DNA of 64,000 nt from Mycolicibacterium sp. (GCF_016462545.1 NZ_JAEMTA010000001.1:568668-632667); one strand, 5' to 3'; positions 8,754 to 18,548 are shown, counted from the stretch's first letter. The notes: generated by a model from the sequence alone, not told the origin. Numbers and translations: made by a program.

Positions 8754-9344
8754 GTGGCGCGGCCCCGGAAGTTCGTCGAAGAAGACGTCGTCACCGCCGC
8801 GCGCGACCAGTTCTGGGTCACTGGATACGCCGGCACGTCGATGGACGATCTGACGGAGGCGACCGGGCTGGGCCGTGGAAGTCTCTACGGCGCATTCGGC
8901 GACAAGCACGGTCTCTATCTGCGGGCACTCGAGGACTACTGCAGCGTCACCATGGCAGCGGTCGCCGACGATCTGAGCGCACCCGGTATCTCGGCATTCG
9001 ACCGTCTGGCCGGTCACCTCAGGACGATGGCGAGCACGACGACCGGCGAGGCCAAGCGCGGCTGCCTGATGGCGAAGAGCGCCGCCGAACTGGGTGCCAC
9101 GGACATCGACGTCGCCCGTCGGGTGAAGGCGTCCATGCAGAAGTACGAAGGGCTGCTTGCCGACACCATCGCGGCGGCCCAACGCGACGGTGACATCGAT
9201 CCGGGCGCAGATCCGCACACCTTGGCGCTGCTGGTTCTGACGTTCCTTCGCGGTTCGGAGTCGCTGCGCACGTCAGGGTGCACGCCATCGCGGTTGAGGT
9301 CGGCCGCCGAGGACTTCATCGCGCTGCTGCCGCGCCCCCGCTGA
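8754..9344 (+). CDS. TetR/AcrR family transcriptional regulator
   Basis: 196 aa. The N-terminal helix-turn-helix is visible (SMDDLTEATGLGRGSLYGAFGDKHGLYLRAL), followed by a helical ligand-binding domain with one cysteine (RGCLMAKSAAELG). The GTG start at 8754 is the earliest in frame with coding character. It is divergent from the lipoprotein gene with about 48 bp between starts, so it may regulate itself and that gene. Effector unknown. Confidence 0.82.
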   Translation: MARPRKFVEEDVVTAARDQFWVTGYAGTSMDDLTEATGLGRGSLYGAFGDKHGLYLRALEDYCSVTMAAVADDLSAPGISAFDRLAGHLRTMASTTTGEAKRGCLMAKSAAELGATDIDVARRVKASMQKYEGLLADTIAAAQRDGDIDPGADPHTLALLVLTFLRGSESLRTSGCTPSRLRSAAEDFIALLPRPR

Positions 9345-9431
9345 CCGCGCCGCCTGTGGATGAACTCGCGTCTGTGGATGACGACGTGATGCGACCGCGG
9401 ATGTGTCATGGCGAGTTCGCATCGTGGTGCC

Positions 9432-9803
9432 ATGACGGAAACATGGACTCGGGCCCAGATCGGTGCGCTCGGTGAAGACCTGGCGGTCGAGCATCTGAGG
9501 TCGTGTGGGCTCAGGGTGCTGACCCGCAACTGGCGATGCCGGTATGGCGAACTGGATGTGATTGCCGCCGACGAGGCCGCGGGAGTGGTGGTGTTCGTCG
9601 AGGTCAAGACGCGCACCAGTGATCGGTTCGGTGGAGTCGAGCAGGCGGTGACCCCGGTGAAGCTGCGCCGGCTTCGACGGCTCGCCGGGGTGTGGCTGGC
9701 GGCCCAGGATCGAAGCTGGGCGCAGGTGCGCATCGACGTCGTCGGCGTGCGGATCGGCCGAGGTCCCACCCCCGAGATCACGCACCTCGAGGCGGTCGGG
9801 TGA
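9432..9803 (+). CDS. YraN-family (UPF0102) nuclease-like protein
   Basis: 123 aa, matching Rv2898c as I recall it. The core shows the restriction-endonuclease-like pattern: GEDLAVEHL, then NWRCRYGELDVIA and VFVEVKTRT, giving the E-x(n)-D-x(n)-E-x-K arrangement. The ATG at 9432 is preferred over an upstream ATG at 9408 because MTETWTRAQIGALG aligns with homologues. Its TGA overlaps the comM ATG by one base, and it heads the conserved yraN-comM-dprA operon. The precise biochemical role of YraN is not settled. Confidence 0.88.
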   Translation: MTETWTRAQIGALGEDLAVEHLRSCGLRVLTRNWRCRYGELDVIAADEAAGVVVFVEVKTRTSDRFGGVEQAVTPVKLRRLRRLAGVWLAAQDRSWAQVRIDVVGVRIGRGPTPEITHLEAVG

Positions 9804-11311
9804 TGACGCTGGGGCGGGCGTACTCCGTGGGGGTCCGCGGGGTCGACGGCGCCATCGTGGAGATCGAGGCCGACATCACCTCGGGACTCCCCGGCGTCCA
9901 CCTGGTCGGGCTGCCCGACGCGGCACTGCAGGAGGCGCGCGACCGGGTGCGGGCGGCAATCACCAACTGCGGCAACAGTTGGCCGATGGCACGGCTGACC
10001 CTGGCGCTGTCGCCGGCCACGCTGCCGAAGACGGGTTCGGCGTACGACGTCGCGTTGGCGCTGGCGGTGCTATCTGCGGAACAGAAGAAGTCCTGGGCGG
10101 CGCTGGACAAGACGGTCTTGCTCGGCGAGTTGGCGCTCGACGGACGCGTGCGACCGGTCAAGGGAGTGCTGCCCGCGGTACTGGCGGCCAAGCACGAGGG
10201 TTGGCCCGCGGTCGTGGTGCCAATCGACAACCTCGCCGAGGCTTGCCTGGTCGACGGAATCCGGGTCTGGGGCGCTCGGACTCTGCGGCAGCTGCAGGCC
10301 TGGCTGCAGGGCAAGGGGGCGCTCGACGATCGAGTGCCCGCCTGCGCATCGGAGGCCGAACAGATGGCCGATCTCGCCGACGTCGTCGGACAGACGCACG
10401 CCAGATTCGCCGTCGAGGTGGCCGCCGCGGGTTCGCATCACCTGCTGCTGACCGGGCCACCCGGAGTCGGCAAGACCATGCTGGCGCAACGACTTCCGGG
10501 CCTGTTGCCGCCGCTGACGCACGAGGAGTCATTGGAGGTGACCGCCATCCATTCGGTGGCGGGCCTGTTGTCCGGGGACACTCCGCTGATCACCCGGCCG
10601 GTGTTCGTCGCGCCGCACCACACGTCTACCGTCGCCGCACTGGTCGGCGGCGGTTCGGGGCTCGCTCGCCCCGGGGCGGTGAGCCGTGCCCATCGCGGCG
10701 TGCTCTTCCTCGACGAGTGTGCAGAGATCGGCTCCAGCGTCTTGGAGGCGTTGCGAACACCCCTGGAGGACGGCGAGATTCGGCTGGCTCGGCGTGACGG
10801 CGTGGCGCGTTACCCAGCGCGGTTCCAGCTCGTCCTGGCCGCGAATCCGTGCCCCTGTGCGCCGGCCAAGTCCAGCGATTGCGTCTGCGCTGCGGCCGTC
10901 AAGCGGAGATATCTCGGCAGGTTGTCCGGTCCGCTGATGGACCGCGTCGACCTTCAGGTGGAACTGCATCCGGTCCTCTCCGGCGCGATCGGCGCCGAAG
11001 GCGAACCCACCGCGACGGTCCGCGACCGGGTGGCGGCCGCCCGCGAGGCCGCTGCGGCACGGTGGGCTCCCCACGGGGTCCGAACCAACGCAGAGGTCAG
11101 TGGTCCGCTGCTGCGTCGACGATTCCGGCTCGACCGCACGGTGATGGCGCCACTGCGCACGGCGCTGGATCGCGGCGAACTCAGCATCCGCGGGATGGAC
11201 AGGACGCTGCGTGTCGCGTGGACGCTCGCCGATCTGGCGGGCCGCTCCAAGCCCGTGCTGGACGACGTCAACACCGCGCTGAGCTTTCGCCAGGCCGGGG
11301 GTGCGCGATGA
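9803..11311 (+). CDS. comM: ComM/YifB-family AAA+ ATPase (Mg-chelatase-like)
   Basis: 502 aa. The N-terminal domain begins MTLGRAYSVGVRG. A central AAA+ module has Walker A GPPGVGKTM and Walker B VLFLDECAEI, then a cysteine cluster (NPCPCAP...CVCA) and a C-terminal helical domain. In competent bacteria ComM is a helicase promoting branch migration of incoming DNA; in mycobacteria the role is presumed recombination-related. Coupled to yraN upstream (1-nt overlap) and dprA downstream (ATGA overlap). Confidence 0.9.
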   Translation: MTLGRAYSVGVRGVDGAIVEIEADITSGLPGVHLVGLPDAALQEARDRVRAAITNCGNSWPMARLTLALSPATLPKTGSAYDVALALAVLSAEQKKSWAALDKTVLLGELALDGRVRPVKGVLPAVLAAKHEGWPAVVVPIDNLAEACLVDGIRVWGARTLRQLQAWLQGKGALDDRVPACASEAEQMADLADVVGQTHARFAVEVAAAGSHHLLLTGPPGVGKTMLAQRLPGLLPPLTHEESLEVTAIHSVAGLLSGDTPLITRPVFVAPHHTSTVAALVGGGSGLARPGAVSRAHRGVLFLDECAEIGSSVLEALRTPLEDGEIRLARRDGVARYPARFQLVLAANPCPCAPAKSSDCVCAAAVKRRYLGRLSGPLMDRVDLQVELHPVLSGAIGAEGEPTATVRDRVAAAREAAAARWAPHGVRTNAEVSGPLLRRRFRLDRTVMAPLRTALDRGELSIRGMDRTLRVAWTLADLAGRSKPVLDDVNTALSFRQAGGAR

Positions 11312-12429
11312 GTGACGAGTTGCTGGCATGGGCGTATCTATCGCGCGTCGTCGAGCCGCCGTCGCGCGAGGTCGCGGCATACGTGGCAGCCGTCGGCCCC
11401 GTCGAGGCGGCGGCGCGCATCAAGGCGGGTGAGGTGACGTCGACCCTCGCGCGGCTCACCCAGGCTCGTCGTGACGTCGATTGCGCTGCAGACGATCTCG
11501 ACGTCGTCGCTCGACTCGGTGGCCGTCTGGTCACTCCCGAGGATCCGGACTGGCCATACCTGGCCTTCACGTCGTTCAACGGCACACCCGTTCGGGATAG
11601 ACCGGAGGGCCATCCGCCCCTGGCGCTGTGGGTGATCGGTGAGGAGTCGCTGGCCGACGTCAGCGAGCGGGCGTGCTCGATCGTCGGCACGCGGGCGGCG
11701 ACGTCGTACGGCGAACATCAGGCTGCCGATCTCGCCGCTGGTTTGGCGGAACGCGACGTCGCGGTCGTGTCCGGTGGCGCGTTCGGCATCGACGGCGTGG
11801 CGCACCGCGCGACACTTGGCTCCGAGGGGCTCACCGTTGCGGTGCTCGCAGGCGGAGTCGACGTGCCGTACCCGTCCGCGCACTCGGCGATGTTGCGCCG
11901 CATCGGGGAGCAGGGCCTGCTGGTCAGCGAGTATCCGCCGGGCGTTCGACCCGCGCGATACCGCTTCCTCACGCGCAACCGGTTGGTCGCTGCGTTGTCC
12001 GGGGCCACAGTGGTGATCGAGGCGGGCCTGCGCAGCGGCGCCGCCAGCACTGCCGCCTGGGCGGAGGCACTCGGACGCCCCGTCTGCGCCTATCCAGGCC
12101 CGGTGACGTCGTCCGCGTCCGCTGGATGTCACGTGTTGATCAGGAGTGGAGCCCTCCTCGTCACGCGCGTCGAGGAAGTGGTGGAGCTGGTGGGGGCGGC
12201 CGGTGAGCTCGACCCCGAGCCCGATCGGCCCAGCTCCCCGCTCGACCGCCTCACCGTCACCGAAGTGCGGGCCTACGAGGCACTCCCTCGACGGGGTGCC
12301 CGCACCGTGGACGAGATCGCGGTGGCGGCCGGGTTGCCGCCGACCGACTTACTGGGCCCGCTCGCGACGTTGGAACTCTCCGGTCTGGTGCGTCGTCGTG
12401 ACGGGAGGTGGAGCCTGGTGCCTCGATAG
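11308..12429 (+). CDS. dprA: DNA-processing protein DprA
   Basis: 373 aa. An N-terminal helical region leads into the Rossmann-like DprA core with IVGTRAATSYG, SGGAFGIDGVAHRATL and RFLTRNRLVAALS, and a C-terminal winged-helix region (about 310-373; TVDEIAVAAGLPPTDLLGPL). In transformable bacteria DprA loads RecA on incoming single strands; in mycobacteria it is conserved without proven competence. ATGA overlap with comM. Confidence 0.93.
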   Translation: MSDELLAWAYLSRVVEPPSREVAAYVAAVGPVEAAARIKAGEVTSTLARLTQARRDVDCAADDLDVVARLGGRLVTPEDPDWPYLAFTSFNGTPVRDRPEGHPPLALWVIGEESLADVSERACSIVGTRAATSYGEHQAADLAAGLAERDVAVVSGGAFGIDGVAHRATLGSEGLTVAVLAGGVDVPYPSAHSAMLRRIGEQGLLVSEYPPGVRPARYRFLTRNRLVAALSGATVVIEAGLRSGAASTAAWAEALGRPVCAYPGPVTSSASAGCHVLIRSGALLVTRVEEVVELVGAAGELDPEPDRPSSPLDRLTVTEVRAYEALPRRGARTVDEIAVAAGLPPTDLLGPLATLELSGLVRRRDGRWSLVPR

Positions 12430-12489
12430 CTTGGCCGTACACGGGGTGCCCGCACGGTAGGCGACCACCCGACCCTGCCCGCTCGTATA

Positions 12490-12508
12490 GTCGGTGAGGC
12501 CAACCGAC
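12490..12508 (+). promoter_or_regulatory. Possible IdeR-like box upstream of siderophore-interacting protein
   Basis: GTCGGTGAGGCCAACCGAC is an inverted repeat (GTCGGT/ACCGAC) matching the remembered IdeR consensus at 13 of 19 positions and at 11 of the central 13. It ends 18 nt before the chosen GTG start. Weaker than the box at 6171. Confidence 0.4.
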
Positions 12509-12526
12509 GATCGTGATGAGGTGACT

Positions 12527-13375
12527 GTGGCAGGGCGTCCGATCCACCAGTTCGAAGTGGTGCGCAGTGAACGGCTGGCGCCGCACATGGTGCGCGTGGT
12601 GCTCGGCGGTGGCTTCACCACGTTCACGCCCAGCGACTTCACCGATTCCTACGTGAAGATCGTCCTTCCCAGGTCCGGCACGGACGTGTCGACGCTGCCG
12701 ACGCCGCTGACACTCGACTCCTTCAAGGAGTTGCCCGACACCCACCAACCGGTCGTCCGCACCTACACCGTGCGCCACGTCGACAGGGACCGCGGGGAGA
12801 TCAGCATCGACTTCGTAGTGCACGGCGAACATGGCGTGGCAGGCCCGTGGGCCAGCTCCGTCCAGCCGGGCGATCCGGCCTACCTGATGGGCCCAAACGG
12901 CGCCTATGCACCGGACCCCGCCGCTGACTGGCACCTCCTGGCGGGAGACGAGGCAGGACTGCCCGCCATCAGCGCCGCGTTGGAAGCATTGCCCCCCAAC
13001 GCAATTGGGCTGGCCTTCATCGAGGTCAGCGGTCCTGAGGACGAGCTGCAACTCACTGCGCCCGAGGGCGTGCAGGTCCGGTGGATCTACCGCGGTGGCC
13101 GTGCCGACCTGGTTCCCGAGGAACAGGCCGGTGACCACGCACCCCTCATCGCGGCAGTTAAGGAAGCTCTGTGGCTGCCGGGACAGGTGCAGGTCTTCAT
13201 CCACGGCGAGGCCCAGGCAGTCATGCACAACCTGCGGCCCTACGTCCGCAAGGAGCGCGGCGTCGACGCGAAGTGGGCGTCGATATCCGGGTACTGGCGG
13301 CGCGGCCGAACCGAGGAGACCTTCCGGCAGTGGAAGGCCGAGCTGGCAAAAGTGGAGTCCGCGTCCGCGGGGTGA
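12527..13375 (+). CDS. viuB: Siderophore-interacting FAD protein (ViuB/SIP family)
   Basis: 282 aa, very similar along its length to Rv2895c as I recall it. N-terminal FAD-binding beta-barrel with RTYTVRHVD, then [21 protein letters not shown] and a NAD(P)H-type C-terminal half ending in [15 protein letters not shown] proteins reduce Fe(III)-siderophore complexes in the cytoplasm to release iron. GTG at 12527 is chosen because VAGRPIH matches the homologue start and GAGG lies 5 nt upstream; an in-frame GTG at 12494 overlaps the possible iron box. Confidence 0.88.
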   Translation: MAGRPIHQFEVVRSERLAPHMVRVVLGGGFTTFTPSDFTDSYVKIVLPRSGTDVSTLPTPLTLDSFKELPDTHQPVVRTYTVRHVDRDRGEISIDFVVHGEHGVAGPWASSVQPGDPAYLMGPNGAYAPDPAADWHLLAGDEAGLPAISAALEALPPNAIGLAFIEVSGPEDELQLTAPEGVQVRWIYRGGRADLVPEEQAGDHAPLIAAVKEALWLPGQVQVFIHGEAQAVMHNLRPYVRKERGVDAKWASISGYWRRGRTEETFRQWKAELAKVESASAG

Positions 13376-13398
13376 CCCAGGGCTGGCACCCTTGCCTC

Positions 13399-14577
13399 AT
13401 GGCATTCGGTGACTACCAACTCGAGATCTACCTGCAGGGCCTGTCCGGCGTACAGCCGTCCCTTCCGATGGCGTTCGCCGAACTCGAGGCCAAGGCGCAG
13501 GCCGCCATGTCGCCGTCGCTGTGGTCGTATGTGGCCGGCGGCGCGGGCGATGAACGCACTCAGCGTGTCAACGTCACGGCCTTCGAGCGATGGGGCGTGA
13601 TGCCGCGAATGTTCGTCGGCGCCAAGGAACGAGACGTCTCCGTCGACCTGTTCGGACTGACGCTGCCGTCGCCGGTGTTCATGGCCCCGATCGGCGTCAT
13701 CGGTCTCTGCGCCCAGGACGGGCACGGTGACCTCGCCGCTGCCAAGGCCGCCGCTCGGACCGGCGTCCCGATGGTGGTGTCGACGCTCACGTCCGACCCG
13801 TTGGAGCAGGTGGCCGCCGAGTTCGGGGACACTCCCGGCTTCTTCCAGCTCTACACCCCGACCGACCGCGACCTGGCGGCCAGCCTCGTCTCGCGTGCCG
13901 AGGCGGCGGGATACAGGGGCATCGTCGTAACACTGGACACCTGGGTGCCTGGTTGGCGGCCGCGTGACCTCTCGACGTCGAACTTCCCGCAGCTCCGCGG
14001 TCACTGCCTGTCGAACTACACCAGCGACCCGGTGTTCCGGGCCTCGCTGGCTCAGACGCCGGAGGAGAATCCCCAGGCCGCGATCCTGAAGTGGATCTCG
14101 GTGTTCGGCAATTCGTTGGCCTGGGACGACCTGCCGTGGCTGCGCTCCCTGACGAAACTTCCGCTTCTGGTCAAGGGCATCCAGCATCCCGACGACGCTC
14201 GCCGCGCCATCGACGGAGGCGTCGACGGCATCTACTGCAGCAATCACGGTGGACGGCAGGCCAACGGCGGCCTGCCTGCGATCGACTGCCTACCCGGCGT
14301 CGTCGACGCGGCCAAGGGCGTGCCGGTGCTGTTCGACTCCGGTATCCGCAGTGGCGCCGACATCGTCAAGGCGCTGGCGCTCGGAGCCACGGCCGTGGGC
14401 ATCGGCCGCCCCTATGCCTACGGACTGACGCTCGGCGGCGTCGACGGCATCGTGCACGTCCTGAGGTCCCTACTCGCCGAGGCCGATCTCATCATGGCTA
14501 TCGACGGATATGCCTCGCTCAAGGACCTGGTCCCCGAGGCGTTGCGTCGCGTCGAGTCCTTCGAGGTGTCCCGATGA
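13399..14577 (+). CDS. FMN-dependent alpha-hydroxy acid oxidase (lactate 2-monooxygenase-like)
   Basis: 392 aa, close to the size and sequence of M. smegmatis lactate 2-monooxygenase (GDYxxEIY...QGL at the start, [13 protein letters not shown]). Catalytic pair visible as His283 and Arg286 in SNHGGRQ; phosphate-binding [16 protein letters not shown] follows. It should oxidise L-lactate or another 2-hydroxy acid using FMN and O2. The residues separating monooxygenase from oxidase behaviour cannot be judged here. Overlaps the next dehydrogenase gene by ATGA, suggesting linked reactions. Confidence 0.85.
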   Translation: MAFGDYQLEIYLQGLSGVQPSLPMAFAELEAKAQAAMSPSLWSYVAGGAGDERTQRVNVTAFERWGVMPRMFVGAKERDVSVDLFGLTLPSPVFMAPIGVIGLCAQDGHGDLAAAKAAARTGVPMVVSTLTSDPLEQVAAEFGDTPGFFQLYTPTDRDLAASLVSRAEAAGYRGIVVTLDTWVPGWRPRDLSTSNFPQLRGHCLSNYTSDPVFRASLAQTPEENPQAAILKWISVFGNSLAWDDLPWLRSLTKLPLLVKGIQHPDDARRAIDGGVDGIYCSNHGGRQANGGLPAIDCLPGVVDAAKGVPVLFDSGIRSGADIVKALALGATAVGIGRPYAYGLTLGGVDGIVHVLRSLLAEADLIMAIDGYASLKDLVPEALRRVESFEVSR

Positions 14578-15731
14578 GGGCGGTCAGCTGTCTCGACGGA
14601 CATCTCGAGGTCGTCGATCTTCCGGCGCCCCAGCCGCAGAAGGGTCAACTGGTCCTCGCGGTGAAGCGTTGCGGCATTTGCGGTTCCGATCTACACGCGC
14701 GGCATCACGCGGGCGAACTCGAGGACGTGATGTCGGCGGTCGGCTACCCGGACTTCATGCGGGCCGATACGCCCGTGGTGATGGGTCACGAGTTCTCCGG
14801 TGAGGTCGCCGAACGCGGACGCGGTGTCGCCAAGGAGTTCAAGGTCGGCACGCTGGTCGTGTCGTTCCCCCTGGTGCGGGCCAGCGGCGGGGTACACCTC
14901 ACGGGTCTGTCCCCCCTGGCGCCCGGCGGATACGCCGAGCAGGTCGTCGCCGAAGCGGCGATGAGCTTCGTCGTCCCCAACGGGTTGTCTGCCGATGTGG
15001 CGGCATTGACCGAACCGATGGCCGTGGCGCTGCACGCGGTGCGCCGCAGTGAGATCGGCAAGGGTGACACCGCGATCGTGATCGGATGCGGTCCCGTCGG
15101 CCTCGCCGTCATCAGCCACCTCAGGGCGACCGGGGTCAAGACCATCGTCGCAAGCGACTTCTCCTCCGGCAGAAGGGCACTCGCCATGCGATGCGGTGCC
15201 GACGTGGTCGTCGACCCTGCGGTCGAATCGCCATATGACCGGGTGGGCACCAAGGGCGTGATCACGAAGGCGCCCGATCTCTACGAACTGGGCATGGGTT
15301 CGATGGAGAAGTTGCGCAAGTTGCCGGGATGGTCGCATGTCTATCGTGCGGCGGACGCCCTGGGCGCGGGAGGCCCGAAGCGTCCCGTCATCTTCGAATG
15401 CGTCGGTGTGCCAGGAATGATCGACGGTGTGATCGGCGCGGCCCCGTTGAACTCGCGCGTGGTGGTCGTGGGTGTCTGCATGGGCGAGGACAAGGTGCGC
15501 CCGGCGATGGCGATCAGCAAGGAGATCGATCTGCGCTTCGTATTCGGTTACACGCCATTGGAATTCCGTGACACCCTGCACATGCTCGCCGATGGCAAAG
15601 TCGACGGTTCGCCACTGCTCACCGGCACGGTCGGACTGGGCGGGGTGGAGAACGCGTTCGATGCCCTCGGCGACCCGGAGACGCACGCCAAGATCATGAT
15701 CGACCCGACGAGCACGGCATTGGCACCCTGA
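14574..15731 (+). CDS. Zinc-type medium-chain alcohol dehydrogenase
   Basis: 385 aa MDR-family protein. The catalytic zinc site is intact (CGICGSDLH near residue 35 and MGHEFSGEV), and the NAD(P)-binding motif is [10 protein letters not shown]. The usual four-cysteine structural zinc loop is not visible. Long insertions ([30 protein letters not shown]) resemble mycobacterial alcohol dehydrogenases of unknown substrate. Start ATG overlaps the stop of the lactate oxidase-like gene, so the two probably act on related hydroxy acids or alcohols. Confidence 0.82.
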   Translation: MRAVSCLDGHLEVVDLPAPQPQKGQLVLAVKRCGICGSDLHARHHAGELEDVMSAVGYPDFMRADTPVVMGHEFSGEVAERGRGVAKEFKVGTLVVSFPLVRASGGVHLTGLSPLAPGGYAEQVVAEAAMSFVVPNGLSADVAALTEPMAVALHAVRRSEIGKGDTAIVIGCGPVGLAVISHLRATGVKTIVASDFSSGRRALAMRCGADVVVDPAVESPYDRVGTKGVITKAPDLYELGMGSMEKLRKLPGWSHVYRAADALGAGGPKRPVIFECVGVPGMIDGVIGAAPLNSRVVVVGVCMGEDKVRPAMAISKEIDLRFVFGYTPLEFRDTLHMLADGKVDGSPLLTGTVGLGGVENAFDALGDPETHAKIMIDPTSTALAP

Positions 15732-15735
15732 CGTA

Positions 15736-16127
15736 CTAGGCGGCGTCGTCCTCTCCTGGGGTGAGGTGTCGGGTGGTGGTAGTTGGTGCGGGCTTGGCCG
15801 ACGTCGAGGTGCGCCGTTGAGTGCGGTCCGGGGACCCAGATCCTTGGCCTCGGCGAGGCGGCGGGTGGCATCACGCCCCGAGATCCGCAACCGCTGCGTC
15901 AATACCGCTTTCAGTGACTTCGCACCCAACTCGACCGGGGAGGCTTCGCGCTGCAGCCGGGCGAGGATGCGATGCTCGAGCGTGGGCAGCCGCCACGCCG
16001 CGGTCTCCAACGAGCCCAACAGTTCCAGCAGTTCGGGGTGGGTGAATCCGTCGCAGTCCAATTCGACCAACTCCGCGACCGCGCCCACGTAGGCGGCGAC
16101 CGCGGTGGCGACCCGATCCGAACTCAT
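15736..16127 (-). pseudogene. 13E12-family (DUF222/HNH) remnant with internal deletion and frameshift
   Basis: The first about 105 codons (MSSDRVATAVAAYVGA to RTALNGAP) form a normal DUF222 N-terminus. The sequence then jumps directly to a 13E12 C-terminal tail (LDVGQARTNYHH) in another frame. One base later the frame changes again to give RHLTPGEDDAA and a stop at 15736. The whole middle, including the HNH nuclease, is missing. This fits an internal deletion plus a 1-nt loss in an old 13E12 copy. A full-length relative of a different subgroup is at 56677. Confidence 0.8.
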
Positions 16128-16312
16128 ACCCGAACACTAGTTCGACCCACCGACAAGAAATCCACCGCTGTGACGGGTGAAACTCAAGTGACACAGGCGA
16201 ACTCACGAATATCCGACCTGCCTGTCAAGGTCACCAAGTGGTCTCGGATTCGCGACACGATCGGGATCCGACGGCAACGCCACGATGCGTCTGTCACCGT
16301 GTGGGAGTGGCG

Positions 16313-17221
16313 GTGTCAGTGGAGGCGGTCCTCGAGGAGTTCGACGAGTACCTCCACCTGCAACGTGGTCGTTCGGAGCACACCCGCCGCGCCTATCTCG
16401 GCGATCTGAAGTCGCTCTTCGCCTTCCTCGAGCAGCGCACGCCCGGCGCGTCCCTGGACGGAATCACCCTGCCGATGCTGCGGACGTGGCTCTCGAGCCA
16501 GGCCGCAGCGGGCACCGCGCGTACGACGCTGGCGCGGCGCACCTCTGCGGTCAAGACGTTCACCGCGTGGGCATCGCGGCGCGGCGTGATCGACGGGGAT
16601 CCCGCGGCACGGCTACAGGTGCCAAGGGCCCGTCGCACGCTGCCAGCCGTGCTGCGGCAAGACCAGGCGCTCGACGCCATGGCCGCCGCCACTTCCGGTG
16701 CGCAGCAGGGGGATCCGCTGGCATTGCGTGACCGGCTGATCGTCGAGATGCTGTACGCCACGGGAATTCGTGTCAGCGAGCTGTGCGGACTCGACGTCGA
16801 CGACGTCGACATCGACCGCCGCGTCGTGCGGGTGCTCGGCAAGGGTGACAAGCAGCGCACGGTTCCGTTCGGGGAACCCGCGTTGCGTGCGTGCATCTCC
16901 TGGATCAGCGAGGGAAGGCCCGCGCTGGCCATCCCGAGCTCTGGGCCCGCATTGCTGCTCGGCCCGCGCGGAAGGCGCATCGACCCCCGGCAGGCCCGCA
17001 CCGTCGTGCATCAGACCATGGCCGCCGTCGACGGAGCGCCTGACATCGGCCCGCACGGGCTACGTCACAGCGCGGCGACGCACCTGCTCGAAGGTGGCGC
17101 GGATTTGCGCGTCGTCCAAGAACTGCTCGGACATTCGAGCCTGGCCACCACGCAGCTCTACACCCACGTCACCGTGGCCCGGCTGCGGGCCGTGCACGAT
17201 CAGGCGCATCCACGGGCGTGA
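16313..17221 (+). CDS. xerC: Tyrosine recombinase XerC
   Basis: 302 aa with an N-terminal SAM-like core-binding domain and a C-terminal catalytic domain. All catalytic residues are present: Arg153 (TGIRVSEL), Lys177 (GKGDKQR), His248 and Arg251 ([10 protein letters not shown]), His274 (LLGHSS) and nucleophile Tyr283 (TTQLYTH). It is expected to act with XerD at dif to resolve chromosome dimers. GTG at 16313 has GGGAG 5 nt upstream; GTGs at 16307 and 16319 are alternatives. The location before M23 and rpsB is the conserved mycobacterial xerC locus. Confidence 0.93.
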   Translation: MSVEAVLEEFDEYLHLQRGRSEHTRRAYLGDLKSLFAFLEQRTPGASLDGITLPMLRTWLSSQAAAGTARTTLARRTSAVKTFTAWASRRGVIDGDPAARLQVPRARRTLPAVLRQDQALDAMAAATSGAQQGDPLALRDRLIVEMLYATGIRVSELCGLDVDDVDIDRRVVRVLGKGDKQRTVPFGEPALRACISWISEGRPALAIPSSGPALLLGPRGRRIDPRQARTVVHQTMAAVDGAPDIGPHGLRHSAATHLLEGGADLRVVQELLGHSSLATTQLYTHVTVARLRAVHDQAHPRA

Positions 17222-17227
17222 GCCCGC

Positions 17228-17659
17228 TCAGCGGACGATCAGGAGCAGGTTCCACACGACGAGGACGGCTAGCACCAGCATCTGCGGCCATGGTCGCCAC
17301 GGCGCGGCCTGAATGGCGTAGGACATCTCCTTCAAGGGTGACGTCTCGGCCGGAGCAGCGCGGTCCGCGGAGACCGGTTCGTGGAATCGGTGGAAGTAGA
17401 GCTGGATCAGGGTGGCGCCGATCCACATCCCGCCGAGAAAGCTGACGGCCTCCACGCCGCGCCAGAGCAACAGCCCGCTCAGCACGACGGTGAAGCCCAA
17501 CGTGATCCAGTCCGAGATGGACGTCGCCGACGGCTTGGCGCCGTAGCTCTTGTCCAGTGCCGCGCGCCGCGTTCGATAGGGGAGCGCGAAGAACGCGAAC
17601 TTGCCGACGATGTGCACCCCGAGGAGGGCGACGACGATGGTGGTGACGGTATCGAGCAT
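17228..17659 (-). CDS. Small integral membrane protein, unknown
   Basis: 143 aa with about four hydrophobic helices: TIVVALLGVHIVGKFAFFA, WITLGFTVVLSGLLLW, SFLGGMWIGATLIQLYF and MLVLAVLVVWNLLLIV. The start ATG at 17659 is the first methionine with membrane-protein character; the frame stays open further upstream into the M23 gene. No family recognised. Convergent with xerC, 6 nt apart. Confidence 0.55.
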   Translation of the reverse strand: MLDTVTTIVVALLGVHIVGKFAFFALPYRTRRAALDKSYGAKPSATSISDWITLGFTVVLSGLLLWRGVEAVSFLGGMWIGATLIQLYFHRFHEPVSADRAAPAETSPLKEMSYAIQAAPWRPWPQMLVLAVLVVWNLLLIVR

Positions 17660-17721
17660 GGCGTCAAGGGTGGACAGCTGGCCAGTGCCGAGCCAGGTTT
17701 TGAACGCACACGGCGTGTTGT

Positions 17722-18213
17722 TCAGTGCGTCAAGGGCTTGAGCCGGATCGGGGTGCTCGCCATCAGGCCGAGCGGGTCGACGTAGTCGGCGCGCGACGAC
17801 GGGCCCCACATCGCGCCCCAGTGCAGGCAGGCCGCAGCTGCGCAGCCGGCGTGGCCGGCGACCAATGTCCCAATGGCATCACCGACGTGCACGAGTTGCC
17901 CCACCCGTACGGCGGCCCGCACGGGCTCGTAACTGGTACGCAGGCCTCCCGGGTGAATGATCGACACCAGCGGCCGACCCGCCAACTCACCAGCGAAGAC
18001 GACGGTTCCCGAGGCCGCGACGTATACGGTCTGGCCCGGGCTTCCGACCAGATCGACGCCTCGGTGCCCCCGGTTCCACTTCACGGCGGGCGCGTCGAAC
18101 GTCCGCACCACCTCTGGCCTGGGTCGCAGTGGCCAGTCCAATCGGCCCTCATCGGCCGCCGCCGAGGGTGCCAGCAGGATCGACAGGGTGACGAGCGCCG
18201 CCAGGAATCGCAT
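17722..18213 (-). CDS. Degenerate M23/LytM-domain secreted protein (Rv2891-like)
   Basis: 163 aa: a signal peptide (cleavage near SAAADEG, residue 20) and a small LytM domain. The first zinc ligands are kept (His50 and Asp54 in HRGVDLVG) and so is the final ligand His131, but the usual HxH motif is CLH: Cys129 replaces the catalytic first histidine. The Rv2891 sequence I recall has the same change. It is therefore likely a non-enzymatic LytM factor, perhaps regulating other cell-wall hydrolases. Divergent from rpsB. Confidence 0.8.
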   Translation of the reverse strand: MRFLAALVTLSILLAPSAAADEGRLDWPLRPRPEVVRTFDAPAVKWNRGHRGVDLVGSPGQTVYVAASGTVVFAGELAGRPLVSIIHPGGLRTSYEPVRAAVRVGQLVHVGDAIGTLVAGHAGCAAAACLHWGAMWGPSSRADYVDPLGLMASTPIRLKPLTH

Positions 18214-18548
18214 TCACCCAGTTCAACGCACTGCCGATCGTCCGAACAGGGGTCGAGGGCCCGCTCGTGGATGAAGTGGCGACTGTGGACGATCCCGGGT
18301 GGATCTGCCGCGACACTCCGCGTGGACAAAGCATGCATGTCAACGGTGTAAACTCACTCCCGCAACTCGCATCAGCGGGTTGACTTCGCGCGCTCGTGCC
18401 GCAGCCCCGATTTCTGAGGGTTTGCACTCGCATGCCGGGCGGTCCCGCCTCGAGTCCTTCGAGAACGGGTCCGGCACGCAACGAACGCCAGGGTTCGGCC
18501 GTCACCCGACGCCGAACGACAACCGTCGACAAGAGGACAAAGCCAATC
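18214..18548 (+). promoter_or_regulatory. rpsB leader and promoter region (335 bp without a gene)
   Basis: Divergent spacer between the LytM-like gene and rpsB. The best promoter candidate is TAAACT at 18349-18354 preceded by TGGACA at 18323-18328; the 20-base spacing is long, so this is weak. It would leave a leader of about 190 nt, compatible with the long leaders of ribosomal protein operons. No riboswitch or attenuator was identified. Confidence 0.4.

Noticed and set aside
9014..9901. Minus-strand open frame over TetR and yraN
   Set aside because: Arg/Ser/Pro-rich shadow of two supported genes.
12291..12452. Direct repeat CGGGGTGCCCGCAC in the dprA end and after it
   Set aside because: Two 14-base GC-rich copies only; no flanking structure, likely chance or minor duplication.
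15736..16127. Reading the 13E12 remnant as a 478-codon gene continuing to 14691
   Set aside because: Beyond the remnant it is only the shadow of the alcohol dehydrogenase gene; protein similarity ends near residue 105.
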